Part shown: piece after piece, positions 61,885-64,000 of the stretch
How the letters are laid out: the number at the start of each line of letters is the position of its first letter
Numbering within the stretch: position 1 is the first letter of the stretch
NCBI GenBank assembly: GCA_963920665.1
Contig: OY987266.1
Location: forward strand, 13,831,001 to 13,895,000
Direction of reading: 5' to 3'
DNA: 64,000 nucleotides
DNA from: Straminergon stramineum
Taxonomy: Eukaryota > Streptophyta > Bryopsida > Hypnales > Calliergonaceae
The notes under the pieces: generated by a model
What the model saw: the letters and a program-made list of their open reading frames with translations, nothing else
Databases searched by the model: none
What the model was told of the DNA's origin: nothing
Made by a program: the position numbers and the translations under genes

Positions 61885-64000
61885 GGTTTAGACTATGCGT
61901 CTTGAAATCTAGACCCGCCCTAGATGTTAGAAATCTATACCTATCCTAGATGTCTGAATCTAGATCAAGGTTGTCATATATACTAGACGGGTTAGGGTGA
62001 TCAGACAGGATGGACAAATGGGCAAACTAGACTAAATGGAAGGACGGTCCGGACAGTCCAGACGCCTTTCATATTTGAAATTTTTGAATTGGCAAGTTGC
62101 TTCCATGCTAGTGGTCTACATTAGAATCAGGGCGCAAATGTGGAAGTCAAGGCGGGGATGTCAGTGCAAGGCATTGACTTTCTGTTGGAGCACCAATGCC
62201 TCATTAGGGCACAGACTTCCTGTCACGGCGCGAACTTTAGGTCAGGGCGCAGACATCCCACTCCTCAACCATAGTGGGGGGGGGGAAGTCAAATTCGCAT
62301 TGAACTTGGTCATGGGATTCTTCTTTCCCATGGAGAGGGGGAACCCATTATGTAGCCAACCCTTTATTTGAATTTGGGGAATATCTTCAAATCAATGGTT
62401 GCATCAAGAGGTCCAACTACTTTTTGAGTTCAAAGACAATATATAGAAGCATGTCACTCCCTTCTTGGGGCCGGACTTCTCCTTCTTGCCTTCATCAAGC
62501 ACTTAAGAACTAGGACCCACCTCAAAAAAAAATTTAGAAAATGAAACTGAATTTCCAAACAAGAAGGACAAAATTTGTATGAGTCAAATCCCAAAAGGTT
62601 TGGAGTCCTAATTAAAGACAAGGTACATATTCGTTTAAATTCGAGTTCAAGGATTCATTTTTTTTTTTTCTAAATAGAACCTATTTGGAATTTAGGGTTT
62701 GGAGTTTAAAAATCAAATCATAACCAACTTATAATTTTTTGGATTTTTGTTCAAGGCTCTATTTTTTAAATAAATAGCTACAATGTTTTGGATTGAAATC
62801 AAATACAAATTATAATGCATTGAAATATACTTGAAGGGTTTGTTTTCCGAGAAAGAGGCTACAAGGGTTTGGGTCTTCAAGACTTGAACAATATATTCTT
62901 GTAATGGGGATACCAAAAGGGTTTGGTATTAAAATGAAATTCAATCTAGTTAGATTATTTTTGAATTCAAGTTCAATAGGTTATTTTTGTAATGGGTAAC
63001 CCAAACCGGTTTGGGTCTTTGTGAATTGGGATTGAAATGAAATACTAGTCAAGTTATTTTGAATTCAATCATTCCCCTAGAAAATTTTATTTGTATAATG
63101 GGATACTAAAAGGGTTTGGTATTGAAATCAAATACTAGTTAGGTTATTTTAGAATTCAAGTTCAACGGTGTATTTTGGTAATGGGATCATAGAGGGCTTG
63201 GGAATTAAGATGAAACACTTGTTAAGATTTTTTTGGAATTCATCTTCAACGCATTCTTTTTGTAAGGGGCTACTAGAGGGTTTGGGATTGAAATGAAGTA
63301 CTAGTTAAGATATTTGAGTGTTCAAGTTTGTGAGTTTGCATGGGGAAGTTTGTCATGGAGAGAGTTCAAATTTGGCTTGGAGAAAGTACAAGTCTATCAC
63401 TTGGATAAGTTTCCACACATACACCTAGGTTAGGGCGTAGACGTCCCACTCCTTAACCATAGTGGGGGGGGAAGGTAAATTCGCATTGAACTTGGTCATG
63501 GGATTCTTCTTTCCCATGAAGAGGGGAAAACTATTAATGCAGTCTACCCTTAATTTGAGCTTGGGGAATATGTGCAAGTCAATGGCTACATGAAGAAGTC
63601 CAACTACTTTTTGAGTTCAAAGACAATTCATGGAAGGATGTGGCTCCTTTCTTGTGCCGCACTTGTCCTTCTTGGCTTCCCCAAGGACTTGAGAACTAGT
63701 CCCCACCCCCAAAAAAGGAGATTTCAGAAAATGAAAATTAACTTGTACACTTCAAGAAAAAAAATTTGAAATTAGACACTAGAGGTTTGGGGATTTATAA
63801 CGAAATACAAGGTACACATTTAAAAAAATTCAAGTTGAAGGATGCGTTTTCGAATTCTCCAAAGAGAAACTAAAAGGGTTCAGAGTTCCAAAAACAAATC
63901 AAACACGGCTTATATTTCGTAGAGTTCTAATTGAATGGGTTTATTTTTGGTAATGGGGGCTACAAGGGTTCGGAAATTGGAATTCACATCATTAACATAT
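61885..64000. repeat. Direct duplication with internal tandem units
   Basis: 62240-62560 and about 63430-63745 are direct copies (~1.19 kb apart), sharing CATAGTGGGGGGG, GCATTGAACTTGGTCATGGG and TCCAACTACTTTTTGAGTTC. Between them, units of roughly 80-105 bp around TTTGTAATGGG and GGGTTTGG recur near 62896, 62985, 63095, 63174 and 63258, and again near 63945. This looks like a larger satellite-like array continuing past the window. No gene seen. Confidence 0.75.

Overview
The window is nuclear DNA from a green plant, most likely a land plant or close streptophyte outside the flowering plants (inference). It carries five spliced genes whose encoded proteins match plant families I recognise: a TSET/TPLATE-complex subunit, an API5-like protein, an exosome subunit, an AMT2-type ammonium transporter and a thylakoid-lumen FKBP. 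Exons are short and bounded by ordinary GT-AG introns, except for two introns that look U12-type. Gene islands are separated by AT-rich DNA full of decayed mobile elements. I see no bacterial operons, rRNA, tRNA or CRISPR arrays.

Layout. 1-8986 (minus): N-terminal ~960 residues of TWD40-1, running off the left edge. 11406-17226 (plus): complete API5-like gene, 16 exons. 20031-22638 (minus): complete RRP46-like exosome subunit, 8 exons, with a plant telo-box cluster about 200 bp upstream. 24054-25141: a solo LTR with a 5-bp target duplication. 25.8-36 kb: gene-poor DNA with TTAA-inserted elements, a MULE-type MITE, tandem repeats and a coding-like but unassigned relic. 37231-39908 (plus): AMT2-type transporter, 3 exons. 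40.0-43.06 kb: a decayed partial duplicate of the FKBP gene, itself hit by two transposons. 48554-51084 (minus): the intact FKBP16-3-like gene, 6 exons. 54664-61884: a 7.2-kb piggyBac-like element relic bounded by TTAA and short inverted termini, holding a broken transposase plus an LTR-like repeat and three foldback CACTA-type MITEs. 62-64 kb: direct and tandem repeats.

The genes do not form one pathway: plants do not use operons and the products act in endocytosis, programmed cell death/RNA, RNA decay, nitrogen uptake and the chloroplast lumen. The most unusual content is the mobile-element record. There are at least four short families (here called A-D) whose termini read TTAACCCCT or close variants and which insert at TTAA, as piggyBac does. 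Two insertions can be compared with an empty paralogous site inside the same window, and family A shares terminal sequence with the element that carries the piggyBac transposase relic. A second notable point is a pair of minor-spliceosome introns, one AT-AC (TWD40-1) and one GT-AG next to a 21-nt microexon (RRP46).

Gene calls rest on reading the exons and comparing them with remembered plant family sequences; no search was run.
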